Shown: positions 36,951-47,918 of the stretch, piece by piece
How positions within the stretch are numbered: the first letter of the stretch is position 1
Layout: every line of letters begins with the position of its first letter
NCBI GenBank assembly: GCA_029204225.1
Contig: CM055111.1
Location: 47,111,224 to 47,175,223 of the forward strand
Direction of reading: 5' to 3'
DNA: 64,000 nucleotides
Source of the DNA: Diphasiastrum complanatum
Taxonomy: Eukaryota > Streptophyta > Lycopodiopsida > Lycopodiales > Lycopodiaceae
Notes under the pieces: model-generated
Database searches by the model: none
Seen by the model: the letters and a program-made list of their open reading frames with translations, nothing else
Told to the model about the DNA's origin: nothing
Translations under genes and position numbers: made by a program

Positions 36951-38945
36951 TTACACAGACATGTCGAGCTGCAAACCCAGTGATTTTCTTTCAAATTCTT
37001 TCACATCCCCAACAAGTGCTTTCATCCTTTCATCATATTTGTATGGATCCCCTTCAAACAAGACGTAACTGTCGTTTTGCAGTTTAATATACTCTCTGCA
37101 CAGTTCTCCCTGATAAGAGATAGTATTATGGTAGTGATAATACCTGAGCTTATATCCATTGGATCGAACTGTTTTCCCTACCAGATTCTGAGAGAGATGG
37201 ACACCTGCTGCAAATGCATTTCTCGCATTGATTACATACTTCCTGTTCCATCTGTGCCCCTTTTTGACATTATTGAAGACCAGTTTTTCAATTCCCCATG
37301 TACTGTGGCAAAGAAAACATGAAAAATTACTGCTCTGGTAGTCAAATTGTAATATAGGCTTAGCAATTTTGACAGCTAACAGAACAAGAACACATTTATA
37401 AGTAAAATTCCTTCGTTCTGGAGGCTGATAAGAGAATTTTCAACAGATCGCTCAGCATATGAGATAAAAGATTCTTCTTAGGCGAAAAGGGTTGTATCAT
37501 GTGCATTCAAAACAGCTACTTGGTTCAGCATGGAAGATGAAATGGGGACATAGCATCTAACACAAATAAATGTGGGACTTCCTAGGAAAGAAAACAAATC
37601 AGAGCCTCTGTTTGAATTAATTTTTGAGCTTTCAGGGCCAAAAGAAGAAAGCCCATTGTACCTGTTCGTTGCAGATAACAGATTAAAAACAATGCTTTAC
37701 AAAAGATTACAGCAAGATTCACATGGCTTACCTCGAATCTCCAGCTGTTATGTTATCAGAATTCAGCAAACAAAGCTTGTCTGAGATATGACGTTGCTCA
37801 ATCAGTATCTGAGAAGCCCCATGATTATCAAGAACAGAATCCATAGACTCACCAGGAGGAATATACACATACTCATCCACATCAAAGAAGAAGGTCCAGT
37901 CGGCCATAAATCTGTATTTGTGGAGGCAATCATTCACAAACAGAAACTGATTATAATAATACCCATCGTACTTTTTTTGCTCCTGGACAGACTCAATCTT
38001 CACACGCCCAAGCTTGATCCACGGATCCAAAACCTTCTTCAGCCCAGAATGCAGTCCTCCTGCATCATACAACACAAAATAGGAGCTGGCTCCAAGCAGC
38101 CATGCGTGGTAGACCATCCACTCACGCAATCTACTGGGATTGATGCTCCCATAAAGTGGAGAGCCACAGTATAGATACTTGTACGGATATGGAGGAATGA
38201 AACGACTGGAATTGTAGTGTCCTTTGAGCTCATTGAGAGCTGAAATGCGAACAGGCTTGCCAAAGCCATCACCGGAGTAAGCATGCAGCACCAGCTGTCC
38301 GCCCTCAGAATCAGTGCCCACATCAGTATGGAATGAGCAATTCACTACAACTACTGTGTAGATGCGGCCAAATCCCCAGTCAGGAAGCATTTTTGATCCT
38401 TCTGCTATCACAGAAGTATTGGATCGGGCGGGTATCCACTCGCAGTCAAATCCCGGGGTGCCAAAGACATGAAGTGGCTTAGAAGCTAAGCCCACCGTGG
38501 CGAAGCTTCTTGGGCCTCCCCTGTAGCTCCCCAGATGCACGAACAGGTGAGCCGCCACTCCGTAAGGCTGCAGCTGCCTGCCATCCTGGACTCCCTGGCT
38601 CTCCTCTTCTGTTACTGAAGAAGAATTGGCATACGGTGAGTTCGATCCATCTTCTGAGCTCAAAAGTGTATCCTGCCTTTCTAATGGGATGCTTTCCTCT
38701 AAAGCAAGAGTAGTTTTACCTGCAATTGGAAGAGAGTTGTCAACTATATGCGAGATTACCTGCTGCTGGACGGTACTGGCACTGCTGCTCTGCTGCCACG
38801 GTGGTAGACCGAAACTAAGATTGGAGGCGCAAGGGCATAGAGAATCCAGCAGCTGAATGAGTACCAAAAGCAGCCCAATTCCAGCCAAGGTGGTGATGAG
38901 TGCTTTTGAGATTGAACAAGTAGCAAAATTCATTTTCTTATCCAT
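36951..38945 (-). CDS. GALS: Galactan beta-1,4-galactosyltransferase (GT92, GALS type)
   Basis: Two exons, 38945-37732 and 37302-36951, joined by a GTAAGC...CACAG intron. The phase is kept, giving a 521-residue protein. Residues 12-36 (ALITTLAGIGLLLVLIQLL) form a signal anchor for a type II Golgi protein. A Ser-rich stem follows to about residue 130. The catalytic GT92/DUF23 domain includes HAWLLGASSYFVLYDAGG, DWTFFFDVDEYVYIPPG with the DVD metal site at about 355-357, and, in exon 2, STWGIEKLVFNNVKKGHRW, KYVINARNAFAAGVHLSQN and LRYYHYHNTISYQGELC. GALS enzymes extend beta-1,4-galactan side chains of pectin (rhamnogalacturonan I) from UDP-galactose. The ATG at 38943-38945 is the first in frame before the anchor. 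All landmarks are intact, so it is likely functional. Which GALS paralogue it is cannot be told. Confidence 0.92.
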
Positions 38946-40220
38946 CTGGTCTCATCAATAACAGCTTTCTAATCTGGAAACTAAGTTTGGAAATATAAGC
39001 TTGTTTCCTGCTCTACGAAATCATCCTCACAGAGATGGAAATCAATAGAAATTTACTTGCACAGTGCTCAGTAAGAATCCAAGCTGTGCCAGGAATGATA
39101 TATTGCTTAGATCTCAACAACCCATAAAGCCCTTGTTCTTTTATATTGAAATTGAAGGAAAATCTCATGCAAGCAATCTCTCAACAAAGCATCTTACCCA
39201 CATGGCACATCTCTCTTTCTCTCTCTCTCTCTCCCTCTGTCACTTTTGTTTTCTTATTAGGGAGTGCAGTGGGATCAGTGGAGAAGTTACTAGCTACTAG
39301 TAGCTAGGCCCATAGTCAACCAAAATGAGGCCTTTACTAGGCATTTTTGTAAATTCCATGATTTGCTTATCATCATAAATGAGATTTAAGCATAAATAGT
39401 ACAGTTTGTTAGTAGGTGCAAGAAGGTGGACCCGTCACCCAAATAATTTGAGAAAGATACGTGCATTGCGCGCACACCTTCATCATTTAAGCAGACCTGT
39501 AAACCTAAGAGTGCTCATTGTGGAGAGTATTTGCATCTCTAGAACATATTTAGGGGACAATTCTTTAGGATAAACAAATTAAATTTCTCTAAAAATTTGT
39601 GAGTATACGATGATTTTGGAGTTTGCTTATTTTTAAAAATTATTTTCTTAAAGTCTTTGAAACATAAATGATCACAATAATGTTGGGTATCTACTTTTTG
39701 GGTGAAAAATTGAAAATCCAAATAACTTTCATAACTAAATCTTTTACTCAATTCGAAGGGTGCTACAATGTTTTTTGAAATAATAAACTTACAACTAGAA
39801 AGGCTAACATAAAATTGTATCTCTATGAAAGGAAAACAGGTTTTAAAGGGCTAAAAAGGTTTCAAAATGCAAGCCAAGAGACCCACTATGCAGGTTTGTG
39901 TGTGAAATGGGAATGAAGGTTTGTGTGTGAAATGGGAATGGAGGAGGACTAAAAAAACAAGAGGAAAGTGGCATATAGAGATGGAATTGAACTAAAACGT
40001 ACTTCTGTTAAAGACATGCTGCCAAAAATTTCCAGCATTCACAAACATCTCTCTAGCACTCCTAGGGGGCACCCAAGTCTTCTCATAGGTCACGTGCTAA
40101 AATCGGCAATTTTTTTTGCCCTTTTAAGCTTTTGAACTTATATTTTGAAAAAATTAGGCCCTTTTTAGACATAATCTTGATTGTTAAGGATCCTAAGGGG
40201 AAAGGCGAATAAGAAATAGA
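38946..40220. other. Upstream region of the GALS gene; no other gene
   Basis: This should hold the promoter and 5' UTR of the minus-strand GALS gene. A CT run lies at about 39,208-39,232 and a 25-bp tandem duplication (GGTTTGTGTGTGAAATGGGA and onward) at about 39,891-39,942. No TATA box can be assigned with confidence. Confidence 0.45.
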
Positions 40221-40225
40221 ATTGA

Positions 40226-40705
40226 GTAGGCCCACAAAGAAGGTCAAAATCCATCAGGATTTGGATCTAGAATTTATTGTGGATCCTAAAGAAGGCACTC
40301 TCCACTCTTTTGATGATGTGTTAATGGAGGTAAAGCCTTTGCTATCGAAGTTGTTCCCTGTACCAAAGCCCTATGAGGCAAGAAACTAGTGGAAAGTTGG
40401 GGAGCCCCTCTTGACAATCTATGGCTTCCAACACTATGTGCCACCATTAAGGCAATATACCACAATAGTCAAAAATGCCTATAGAACTGCAAGTGCTGAC
40501 AAAGCTTCCTTCAAATATAGGCTGGACCAGGTGACCTATATCATCTCCTTTGCAACCTTGGATTTGGAAGACATTGAGATTCCAAGCAACCAGAAGCAGA
40601 TTCTAGCCAACAAGGCAAAGCTAGAGGACGTAGCACATCTCCTAGACAATGTGAGAAATTGTCAGCTAGTTTGCTATTTTGGTCATATGTGTTTATTTGG
40701 CAATT
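40226..40705 (+). pseudogene. Unidentified ORF relic
   Basis: The plus-strand frame is open for about 160 codons except for one stop near 40,390 (KPYEARN, stop, WKVGEPLLTIYGFQHYVPPL). It continues with YRTASADKASFKYRLDQVTY and ends inside the start of a copia LTR. Composition is protein-like (SKLFPVPKPYE, LEDIEIPSNQKQI), but I recognise no family. It could be a retroelement gag or a host gene fragment. Confidence 0.35.
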
Positions 40706-40952
40706 GAGGCCAATTTTCATATTAGACTTAGAGTTTGACTTTCAAAGTTATATTAGTCTAAAAGCATTTGAATTACCACTTGCAGAAAGTGAGGGAAAAT
40801 AGAAGGTCGAGTTTGGACACATTCAAATTTGAATGTTAGATACATTGATTCTAGTCATGTTGTTGATAGGGTTTTTGATATGGAGGGAAACCAAGCTCAT
40901 AAATGAGGCATGGACCTATTATAAATAGATGTAAACTCGTGGGAGAAATGAT

Positions 40953-40988
<36 letters not shown>

Positions 40989-41064
40989 TCATTTCATGCT
41001 TATACATGAGTTCTCTTGGGTTCATCTATCCATTGGTGCACTATATCGATGATATCTTGCAATC
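40650..41064 (+). mobile_element. Truncated LTR of the 42.5-kb copia family
   Basis: It starts TGTGAGAAATTGTCAGCTAG and follows the complete LTR at 42,551 through GGCAATTGAGGCC, a TATA-like TTATAAATAG (about 40,920), ATCTCATTTCATGCTTATAC and CCATTGGTGCACTAT, then stops near GATATCTTGCAATCTC. A CT run (40,952-40,984) sits where the complete LTR has only a short CT-rich stretch. The U5 end is missing. It is an older relative or solo fragment. Confidence 0.75.
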
Positions 41065-42001
41065 TCATCCAGCTCTTCGTTGTGCTTTTGGATTTTCTGG
41101 ATGAGTTTGCCATAGGCTTCCATAGCTTGGGCATCCATTTCCTGCTGCATCTTAGCCATGTGGTTCTTAACTTGGTCAGCTTCTTGGTGTCTTATTATGG
41201 AGCTCATCTGCCTCTCTTACTTGTTTTTTTTTCGTTGCTAACCTATGATGATGGAGCCGATTTTTCTACAACCAGTTCAAATCTTTTAGAAGCCCATGAG
41301 CATGGGAAAGGGCCCTGGCTACTGGTACATCTACTTCTTCTGGGGACTTGCCAAAATCTGGCACTAATGAGATGGGGATGCCCAAGGATGAAGGGCCCGT
41401 AGTTGTACCTTGACATTGGAGTTGCTTCGGTGTTGTCATGTCTGTATAAGGTCCTTCATCATACATATTTGGGGGTGGGGCTCCATCTGGGTATGTTGTA
41501 TACGTGTGTGTTGGTGATTCACACCCTTGGTATTTGAAAATAATCTCACCTCGTGGTCGCCTTGGGTCCCTTGATCAATTGTGGCTGCTGTGGTGATGGC
41601 TTGGCTATCTGGAACAGGTCCTACTACTAATTCTCGTAGTGGTGAATTGATTTCTTTGGGTATCTGTGACAAAGGAGGCAACTTGAACGAGGGCTTTCTC
41701 TTCATTAGCTCATGTACTTGGCTGCTTTTGCAGAGTGAGGTGGTAATTGTTGGTGACACTTGGGGTGTGGCAGCTTCACCTAGTAATATATTTTCTAGCT
41801 GCGAGGCAAAGTCTGGAGGTGGTGAGCTGGATGTGGCATGCATGAATGATTGGACTGAAATTCTTTGGACCACCTGTTGCCAGTCTGTATCGACTTCATT
41901 TGCCTTCTTGGCCTTCTCTCTTGGGGGTGCGGTTTCTCATGATGGGGCAGTCGAAAAAGCTGCTGAAAAATCGATGAGGTTGTTACCCTTACTTTTGCCA
42001 C
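41022..42001 (-). pseudogene. Unidentified minus-strand ORF relic (coiled-coil and Pro-rich)
   Basis: Three frames read one after another: 42001-41795 (PHPQERRPRRQMKSIQ), 41873-41436 (SQLENILLGEAATPQ; PLSQIPKEINSPLRELVVGP; GDHEVRLF) and 41466-41022 with stops, ending in a charged helix (EAYGKLIQKIQKHNEELDEI). Low-complexity and coiled-coil content suggest a gag-like protein of a retroelement, but no signature domain is present. Confidence 0.35.
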
Positions 42002-42550
42002 CTATCCTACAGATTTCACCTCTGTTAGAGAGAGAGCAATGGGCAAAAAAAAGGAAGGACCGACTTTGTTTTAGTATAGAGAGGTAGGGATTAGATGCAA
42101 TAGAGAATGTGTGATCTACAGGTAAACTATGTTGCTACGAATGAGGGAACGACAGTTTGTCAGGCTGCCTTTATGCTAACCTTCCTTCGGAGGATGAAAA
42201 CTACAATCAAACCCTAGAAGATACACAGGAATCTAACGTAAACTACTCCTACTTCATCATGGTTTTTTGTGGGCAGTGTACCCTTGTTGTTCTTGGCCTC
42301 TTTGGATTCCAAGGCATCCAACGCAAGGGAAATCCTACCTACGGTGGCTTAAGGCCCGTGATGTGGATCTAACACCTAATCTGTGAGCTGCAGCCAAGAA
42401 TAAAGGAATCAACGAGGGACAAGTCATGAATGAACTCGAAAGCCGATCTTCCTAAGCACAAGTCCATAACCTGAGAATAGAAACCTACATACAACACATT
42501 TCTATACAAGAGAGGATACTACATATGTCTACCGACCAAGGCATCGTACA

Positions 42551-43200
42551 TGTGAAAGAGTCAACTAGTTTCATCACATTTTGCAATATTTCTATATTTG
42601 GCATATTGAGGCCAAAACTTGTTTTAGACTTAGAGGTTGACTTTTCAAAGTTCATTAGTCTAAATTTCATTTGAATAAACACTTTTTGAAAGTGTGGGAA
42701 AGATAGAATGCGAGTTTGAGTAGATTCAATTTGAATAAGTTGGGTACATTGAATCTAGACCCAAACTTGGTAGGGTTAGCATTTTGGTGAGAAAGCCAAG
42801 TGGCCAAATAGGGTTTGGACCTGCTATAAAAGGATGTAACTCATGGAGAGAGTCATCTTCTCTCTTCTCTATCTCATTTCATGCTTATACATGGTTCTCT
42901 TGGGTTCTACTATCCATTGGTGCACTATCTTGGTGATTGCTTGCAATTCTATGTGTAGAATGATCTATATTTGCTATTTTTGGATCCACACGTGTGAAAT
43001 ACAGTAGCTTGCTGGTTTTGTATGGACAGCACCAGTACATAATCATTTCATTCAAGTTTGATCAAGTTCTATTAGTGTTTTCATCTCAAATTGTGTGTAG
43101 ATGCTGATTTTTCTACATTGGTGAAATTGATAGTGTATTTCTCTTTCTAACCAAAGATCATTCAAGTAGATTGGATCTTAAGGATCTGAAATCTTTCACA
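42551..43200 (+). mobile_element. 5' LTR (650 bp)
   Basis: TGTGAAAGAGTC...ATCTTTCACA. A TATA-like TATAAAAGG lies at 42,825-42,833, followed about 60 bases later by a CT-rich stretch. It contains 183 bases (about 42,577-42,759) that the 3' LTR lacks. Confidence 0.95.
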
Positions 43201-43212
43201 TGGTATCAGAGC
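43201..43212 (+). other. Copia primer-binding site
   Basis: TGGTATCAGAGC begins at the base after the LTR. The leader to the gag ATG at 43801 is about 590 bases. Confidence 0.95.
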
Positions 43213-43800
43213 TTGTGTTTCAGGTTATGAAGGAGGAAATCAGATCTATCAATGATTTGGTAAAGATATCAAGTCTAGAGCATGCTAGAGAGGATTCTAC
43301 ACCAAAATCGGATTTTTTGCTTTTGTGGATTGGATCTTTTGTAGATCAAAACACTAAATAGGTCAATATACTTGTTCAATTCCATTTTTTGAGTTCACAT
43401 GCTGGATTTGGCCGATTTTTGGATCATTGGTTCAGCCTAAGTGGTGGCTTATAGATTGCATATCAAATTTTCAGCATTTGCATGTAGATTTGGAATAGTC
43501 AATTTTTTGTGATTTTGTCAAAACCCTAATTTTGATTGGATCTTTAGATAGTCAGGTTGTTGGACTTCATTTGAGTGTGTTTCAATCTTAGGAAGTGGCA
43601 AAAGTTATTAGATTGAGGATAGATCATAGGTTGATCAAGATTCCATGATTCTATGTGTTGATTTGCTTGGATAAGTGCTAGAAGAGAATTTGTGAGATAG
43701 TTTCAAATCTTGGTGATTTCTTTTGAAAGCATTTGTTGTTGTTCAAAGGAGTGCTTTGTGCATTGAAGCAAGTTGAAAGAGAAGATCAGGTCATTGCTAC

Positions 43801-45888
43801 ATGGCAACCTCAATTGGAGTCATGTTGGAAGCCAATGATAGGCTTACCTCAAGTAACTATTCATTATGGAAAGTGAGGATGGAGTCACTTCTTGAGATGA
43901 ATGATGTTTTGGATATTGTTGTAGGTTTGGAGGAGAGACCAGCAACACAACAAGATCAATTGAGGTATGACAAGAGGGCCAAGAAGGCTCTACACATGAT
44001 AAAGATGAATGTTACCAATGAACTTCTCAAGGAAGTTGGTAAGTGCACATCATCTTTGGAAGCTTGGAATTCATTGAAGAAGCTTTATGAATCCAAGTCT
44101 ACTTCTAGAGTGTTGACTCTAAGAAGGCAAATCTTTTCTTGTTTGCAAAAGAATGAAGAAAGTCCAAGTATTTTTGTTTTGAGAATAAAAGCATTGAATG
44201 ATGAGTTAGCTTGCATAGATGAAAGCATTAAGGAAGGAGAGCTTATTCAAGTGATTCTTAATGGCTTGTTGGATGCTCATGCTAACATTGTTCAAAGTAT
44301 TTCTATTCAAAAGACTTTGCCAAGTTTGATGGATCTTCAAAAGATCTTGATCAATGAGGAATATAGGCTTCAAGCAAGAGGTGGATCTACATCGACACTT
44401 CAAGAGGATGCTATGTTCACAAAGGGCAAATTCAAGGGCAAAACCAAAAGCAAGTGGTATAAAGGGCAAGATCAAGTGGATGCTTCTTCAAGTGGAAAAA
44501 AGAAGGATAGATCAAAGCTCAAGTGCTTCTATTGTGGCATCAAAGGACACTTTGCAAGTGAGTGCTACAAGAAGAAGAGAGATCAAGGAGACAAGCAAGG
44601 TAATCTTACTCTTGATGAGGATGGTTTGGATGTGCAAGATTCAAATGATGATGCTTTTGTGATGTCTTCATGTATGCTTGCTAATGATGGAGATCTAGAT
44701 CCTTGGTGGATTGATAGTGGAGCAAGTTCACACATGACCTTTCACAAAGAGTACTTCACTTCTTTGTTGGCATATGGAGGCGACAAGAGGGTGATCTACA
44801 CGGCCAATGATGGTGAGTGTGCAATCAAAGGGATTGGCACAATTCCTATTTCTCTCTCTACAAATAGGAATGTTCATTTGGAGGATGTCTTGTCCATTCC
44901 ATCTATTACCAAGAATTTGCTTAGTGTGAGTCAAATGCTAAGTAAGGGCCTCAAGGTGGAGTTTGATGGAGATGCTTGTTTGATCAAAAGGAAGGATGTC
45001 TTGATTGGAAAAGGTAAAAGGCAAGGGAAGTTGTTCAAACTTGATGCTTGTGTTATTGCTAACCAAGTTGGATGTGTTGCAAGAAAGCAAATTTCTATTC
45101 AAGAGGTTTGGCACAAAAGGATGGGACACCTCAACTTCAAGTCATTGGAGGTAATGGCAAGGAAGAAGGTTGTGATTGGTCTTCCAAGTTCCTTAAGTAA
45201 TGACAATCATGTTTGTGAGTCTTGTGATTTGTCTAAGTCACATAGACTAACTTATACTAGATCTATTTCTAGATCTACAAAGCCTTTTCAACTTTTACAT
45301 TCGGATATTCATGAATTTACTACAATTAGCAATAGTGGAGCTAAGATGTATGTAACATTCATTGATGATTTTAGTAGATTTTGTTGGATCTATCTACTAA
45401 AGAGCAAGGATGAAGTGTATGATGTCTTTGTCAAGTTCAAGAATGCAAGGGAGAACCAATTTTCCACAAAGATCAAGTGCTTGAGAGGTGACAATGGTGG
45501 TGAGTACATATCTAACAAGTTCAAGGCCTTTTGTGATGAGCATGGGATCAAGAGGGAGTATACAACATCAAGGACCCCACAACAAAATGGAGTGGCTGAA
45601 AGGAAGAATAGAACTTTATGTGAAAGTGCTAAAGCTATGAGGTTAAGTGCTAATCTTGACAAACCATTTTGGGATCAAGCTTTGTTGTGTGCCAATTTCT
45701 TGTGCAATAGGTGGCCGAGTGCTATTTTGGATGGAAGGACACCTTTTGAGATGCTATTCAAGAGGAGGCCGAGTGTCAACTTTCTAAGAACCTTTGGATG
45801 CACATGCTATGTCAACATTACTCTTGATGATAGGACAAGGAGGATCCATCTTCAAGAAGAGGTATTTTTGTTGGATATAGTGAGGTGA
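43801..45888 (+). CDS. Copia gag-protease-integrase polyprotein (695 residues)
   Basis: Opens at ATG 43801. Gag of the UBN2 type covers about residues 10-190 (NYSLWKVRMESLLEMNDVLD). A zinc knuckle CFYCGIKGHFASEC starts at Cys242. The retropepsin site WWIDSGASSHMT has Asp305. The GAG-pre-integrase block HKRMGHLNFKSLEVMARKK starts at His438. The integrase triad reads D502 (HSDIHEF), D564 (RGDNGGEY) and E600 (GVAERKN), with the correct 35-residue spacing between D564 and E600. Near residue 680 a frameshift ends the ORF in LDIVR; the integrase tail resumes in the next frame. Everything up to the integrase core looks intact. It would package RNA, mature the polyprotein and insert cDNA. Confidence 0.92.
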   Translation: MATSIGVMLEANDRLTSSNYSLWKVRMESLLEMNDVLDIVVGLEERPATQQDQLRYDKRAKKALHMIKMNVTNELLKEVGKCTSSLEAWNSLKKLYESKSTSRVLTLRRQIFSCLQKNEESPSIFVLRIKALNDELACIDESIKEGELIQVILNGLLDAHANIVQSISIQKTLPSLMDLQKILINEEYRLQARGGSTSTLQEDAMFTKGKFKGKTKSKWYKGQDQVDASSSGKKKDRSKLKCFYCGIKGHFASECYKKKRDQGDKQGNLTLDEDGLDVQDSNDDAFVMSSCMLANDGDLDPWWIDSGASSHMTFHKEYFTSLLAYGGDKRVIYTANDGECAIKGIGTIPISLSTNRNVHLEDVLSIPSITKNLLSVSQMLSKGLKVEFDGDACLIKRKDVLIGKGKRQGKLFKLDACVIANQVGCVARKQISIQEVWHKRMGHLNFKSLEVMARKKVVIGLPSSLSNDNHVCESCDLSKSHRLTYTRSISRSTKPFQLLHSDIHEFTTISNSGAKMYVTFIDDFSRFCWIYLLKSKDEVYDVFVKFKNARENQFSTKIKCLRGDNGGEYISNKFKAFCDEHGIKREYTTSRTPQQNGVAERKNRTLCESAKAMRLSANLDKPFWDQALLCANFLCNRWPSAILDGRTPFEMLFKRRPSVNFLRTFGCTCYVNITLDDRTRRIHLQEEVFLLDIVR

Positions 45889-46154
45889 GTAAAGCCTACA
45901 AGGTTTACATTCCTTCTACTAACAAAGTGATTGTTGGTAGAGATGTCATTTTTGATGAGGGAAACATTCCAAAGGTGTCTTCAAGCATGATTGATGGTAA
46001 AGTAGATGGATCTAACATTCTTGATGTTGATGAGAAGGATCCTACTTTGGATGGTGGTGATGATGGACCTTCATCAAGTCAAAACCAAGGAGAACATCAA
46101 GAGAAAGACAAGTACCTTCAAGGCTCACATATGATCAAAAGGGTAAGCAAGTAG
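45838..46154 (+). pseudogene. Integrase C-terminal tail, frameshifted
   Basis: In the frame shifted from the polyprotein the sequence reads PSSRRGIFVGYSEVSKAYKV, then IVGRDVIFDE, the usual copia integrase end, followed by an acidic linker (DEKDPTLDGGDDGPSSSQNQ). A stop at 46,152 ends it. The shift relative to the upstream ORF is at about 45,838. Confidence 0.85.
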
Positions 46155-46186
46155 TTTCTGGAAATTATGTTGCTTTCCTAACCTCT

Positions 46187-47365
46187 TTGGATGATCCTAC
46201 AAGTGTAGATCTAGCAAGGAAAGAAGAGGAGTGGATCCAAGCAATGGATCTTGAGTATCAATCTCTTATGAAGAGTGGAACATCTTTTGGAAGATCTTCT
46301 TGTGTACATGGAGCTATGCAAGTGGATGGATGTTATATCGCTGTAAAATCAAGTAATGGATCTGGAAAACAAAGTTTGTTCAATGACTTTGATGATCAAG
46401 TTGAAGATCAAGAAGTTGATCTCGAAGCGCTTCAACTAGTCAAAAGGGAAGGTGGCAATTTGGAGCTAGTCAAGAGCATCAAAGGAGAGGTAATTGGAAA
46501 AGGTGTTATGGATCTGTTTTTACAGCATATTGAAGACTCAAGTAAGGTCAAAGGAGCAGAAAGAAAGTGTTGTTCAAGTTTACTTTACTTGTTCTATCTC
46601 ATGTTTGAGCAATTTCATGTGGATGTGTGCAAATTGTCAAGATATGGTAAAACTAGCTACATTGGTGAGCATTGTTTTGATGTTGGATTTGTACTAGCAT
46701 TCTTGGCTGATTTTGCTGATGGAAATGAAGCTATTGGAGGTTCATTACGTCACTCATCCATGGCTAAGTTCTCAAGTGTTGAGCTACTTGGTGCCAATAC
46801 TTGGAGATTGTCAATTTTTGGTGAATTCATGGTCATTTTCTTGTGTCAAGTAGATCTTGAAGATGGACTAGTGCAAACTACTTCGTTTATGGAGTCATGT
46901 GGTGTTGGATTTGCATCATTTATGTACTCACCTACTCATGGATTTCCAAGGTTTGATGGTTTCTTGTGGCAAGATGAAGATGGAGGCTCATTCATGGAGT
47001 ATCATGGTGGATACAAGGCAACAAAGGACAAAGGAGGAGGAGACATGCAAGCAAAAGTTGATCACTCACATTTATTGTTTGTTTGCTGTATTTTTTCAGA
47101 GAGTTCAGAGTTGGAAGCATGGTGGAATCATTTCATTTACATTCTATTTGATTCTTCATGTTCTAGTCACATTTTTACATGCAAAATTGATGTAAGAAAT
47201 AGTGAAGCATCCCAAGTGGACACTATTCTCTATATCAATTATGGTTGTTTCTATTTTGAGCATTACATGATCATTGAAAGGAGATCTATTCTTAGGAAGA
47301 AGATCATTCTTATGATGGATCAAAGTTCTATTGGCAAAAACTATGCCAGGAGCATTGGAAGCTAG
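46187..47365 (+). CDS. RT N-terminus fused to unknown passenger sequence (392 codons open)
   Basis: The first 30-odd residues are copia RT start (LARKEEEWIQAMDLEYQSLM). From about 46,285 the sequence is unrelated to any copia pol I know but stays open for about 355 codons to 47,365. Features include an acidic stretch (DDQVEDQEVDLEALQLVKRE), a Cys- and aromatic-rich segment (CCSSLLYLFYLMFEQFHVDV) and a hydrophobic segment (FDVGFVLAFLADFAD). Codons near 47,350 again fit copia, in another frame (RVLRYIIGTRDFG). No palm motif is present. A diverged partial copy lies at 30,957. It may be captured host sequence, another element's gene, or non-coding sequence open by chance. Confidence 0.6.
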   Translation: MDDPTSVDLARKEEEWIQAMDLEYQSLMKSGTSFGRSSCVHGAMQVDGCYIAVKSSNGSGKQSLFNDFDDQVEDQEVDLEALQLVKREGGNLELVKSIKGEVIGKGVMDLFLQHIEDSSKVKGAERKCCSSLLYLFYLMFEQFHVDVCKLSRYGKTSYIGEHCFDVGFVLAFLADFADGNEAIGGSLRHSSMAKFSSVELLGANTWRLSIFGEFMVIFLCQVDLEDGLVQTTSFMESCGVGFASFMYSPTHGFPRFDGFLWQDEDGGSFMEYHGGYKATKDKGGGDMQAKVDHSHLLFVCCIFSESSELEAWWNHFIYILFDSSCSSHIFTCKIDVRNSEASQVDTILYINYGCFYFEHYMIIERRSILRKKIILMMDQSSIGKNYARSIGS

Positions 47366-47865
47366 GAAAGCGAGTTTTGAGGTACATCATTGGAACTCGA
47401 GATTTTGGCATATTGTATGAGAGATCATAACCTAATCTTTTTGGATTTTCAGATTCGGACTATGTTGGAGATGTGATGGATAGGAAATCCATTAGTTCTT
47501 ATTGTATTTTCATAGGTGATGGAGCTATATCATGGATGTCAAAGAAACAAGCCACTATCTCATTGTCATCTAGTGAGGCCGAGTACAAAGCTCTTACACA
47601 TTGCACAAAGGAGATGGTATGGATCAAGAGGATGATCAAGGATTTTCACTTTTTGGATTTTTCAATTAGCCCAATCATCTTTTGTGACAATCAATCAGCC
47701 CAAAGAATGGCATCCAATCCTATCTTTCATGCTAGGAGCAAGCATATTGAGATACAATATCATTTTGTGAGGGAGCGAGTCATTGCAAAGGAGGTGGAGC
47801 TTCAACATGTGTCTTCAAGATATCTTCACCAAAGCATTGGGAGAAGACTTGTCCATGAAGCATAG
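47366..47865 (+). pseudogene. Copia RNase H domain
   Basis: The frame begins KRVLRYIIGTRDFGILYERS, then a stop (47,428) and GFSDSDYVGD (first catalytic Asp), SISSYCIFIGDGAISWMSKK, LSSSEAEYKALTHCTKEMVW (catalytic Glu), IIFCDNQSAQRMASNPIFHA (catalytic Asp) and HIEIQYHFVRERV. The stop before SDSDY means it is not continuous with an upstream ORF. Confidence 0.85.
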
Positions 47866-47906
47866 GACTTCACTTGGAGTATTATCAAAGTCTATGCTAA
47901 AACTAG

Positions 47907-47918
47907 TTGAAGAGGGAG
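47907..47918 (+). other. Polypurine tract
   Basis: TTGAAGAGGGAG ends one base before the 3' LTR TGTGAAAG; it primes plus-strand cDNA. Confidence 0.88.

Noticed and set aside
37788..38856. Plus-strand ORFs opposite the GALS exon
   Set aside because: Antisense shadows of a well-supported coding exon.
46187..47365. An intact host gene inserted into the copia element
   Set aside because: No start, intron pattern or recognised domain of its own; it is open only in continuity with the RT start and ends inside a copia frame. Reported as a passenger of unknown origin.
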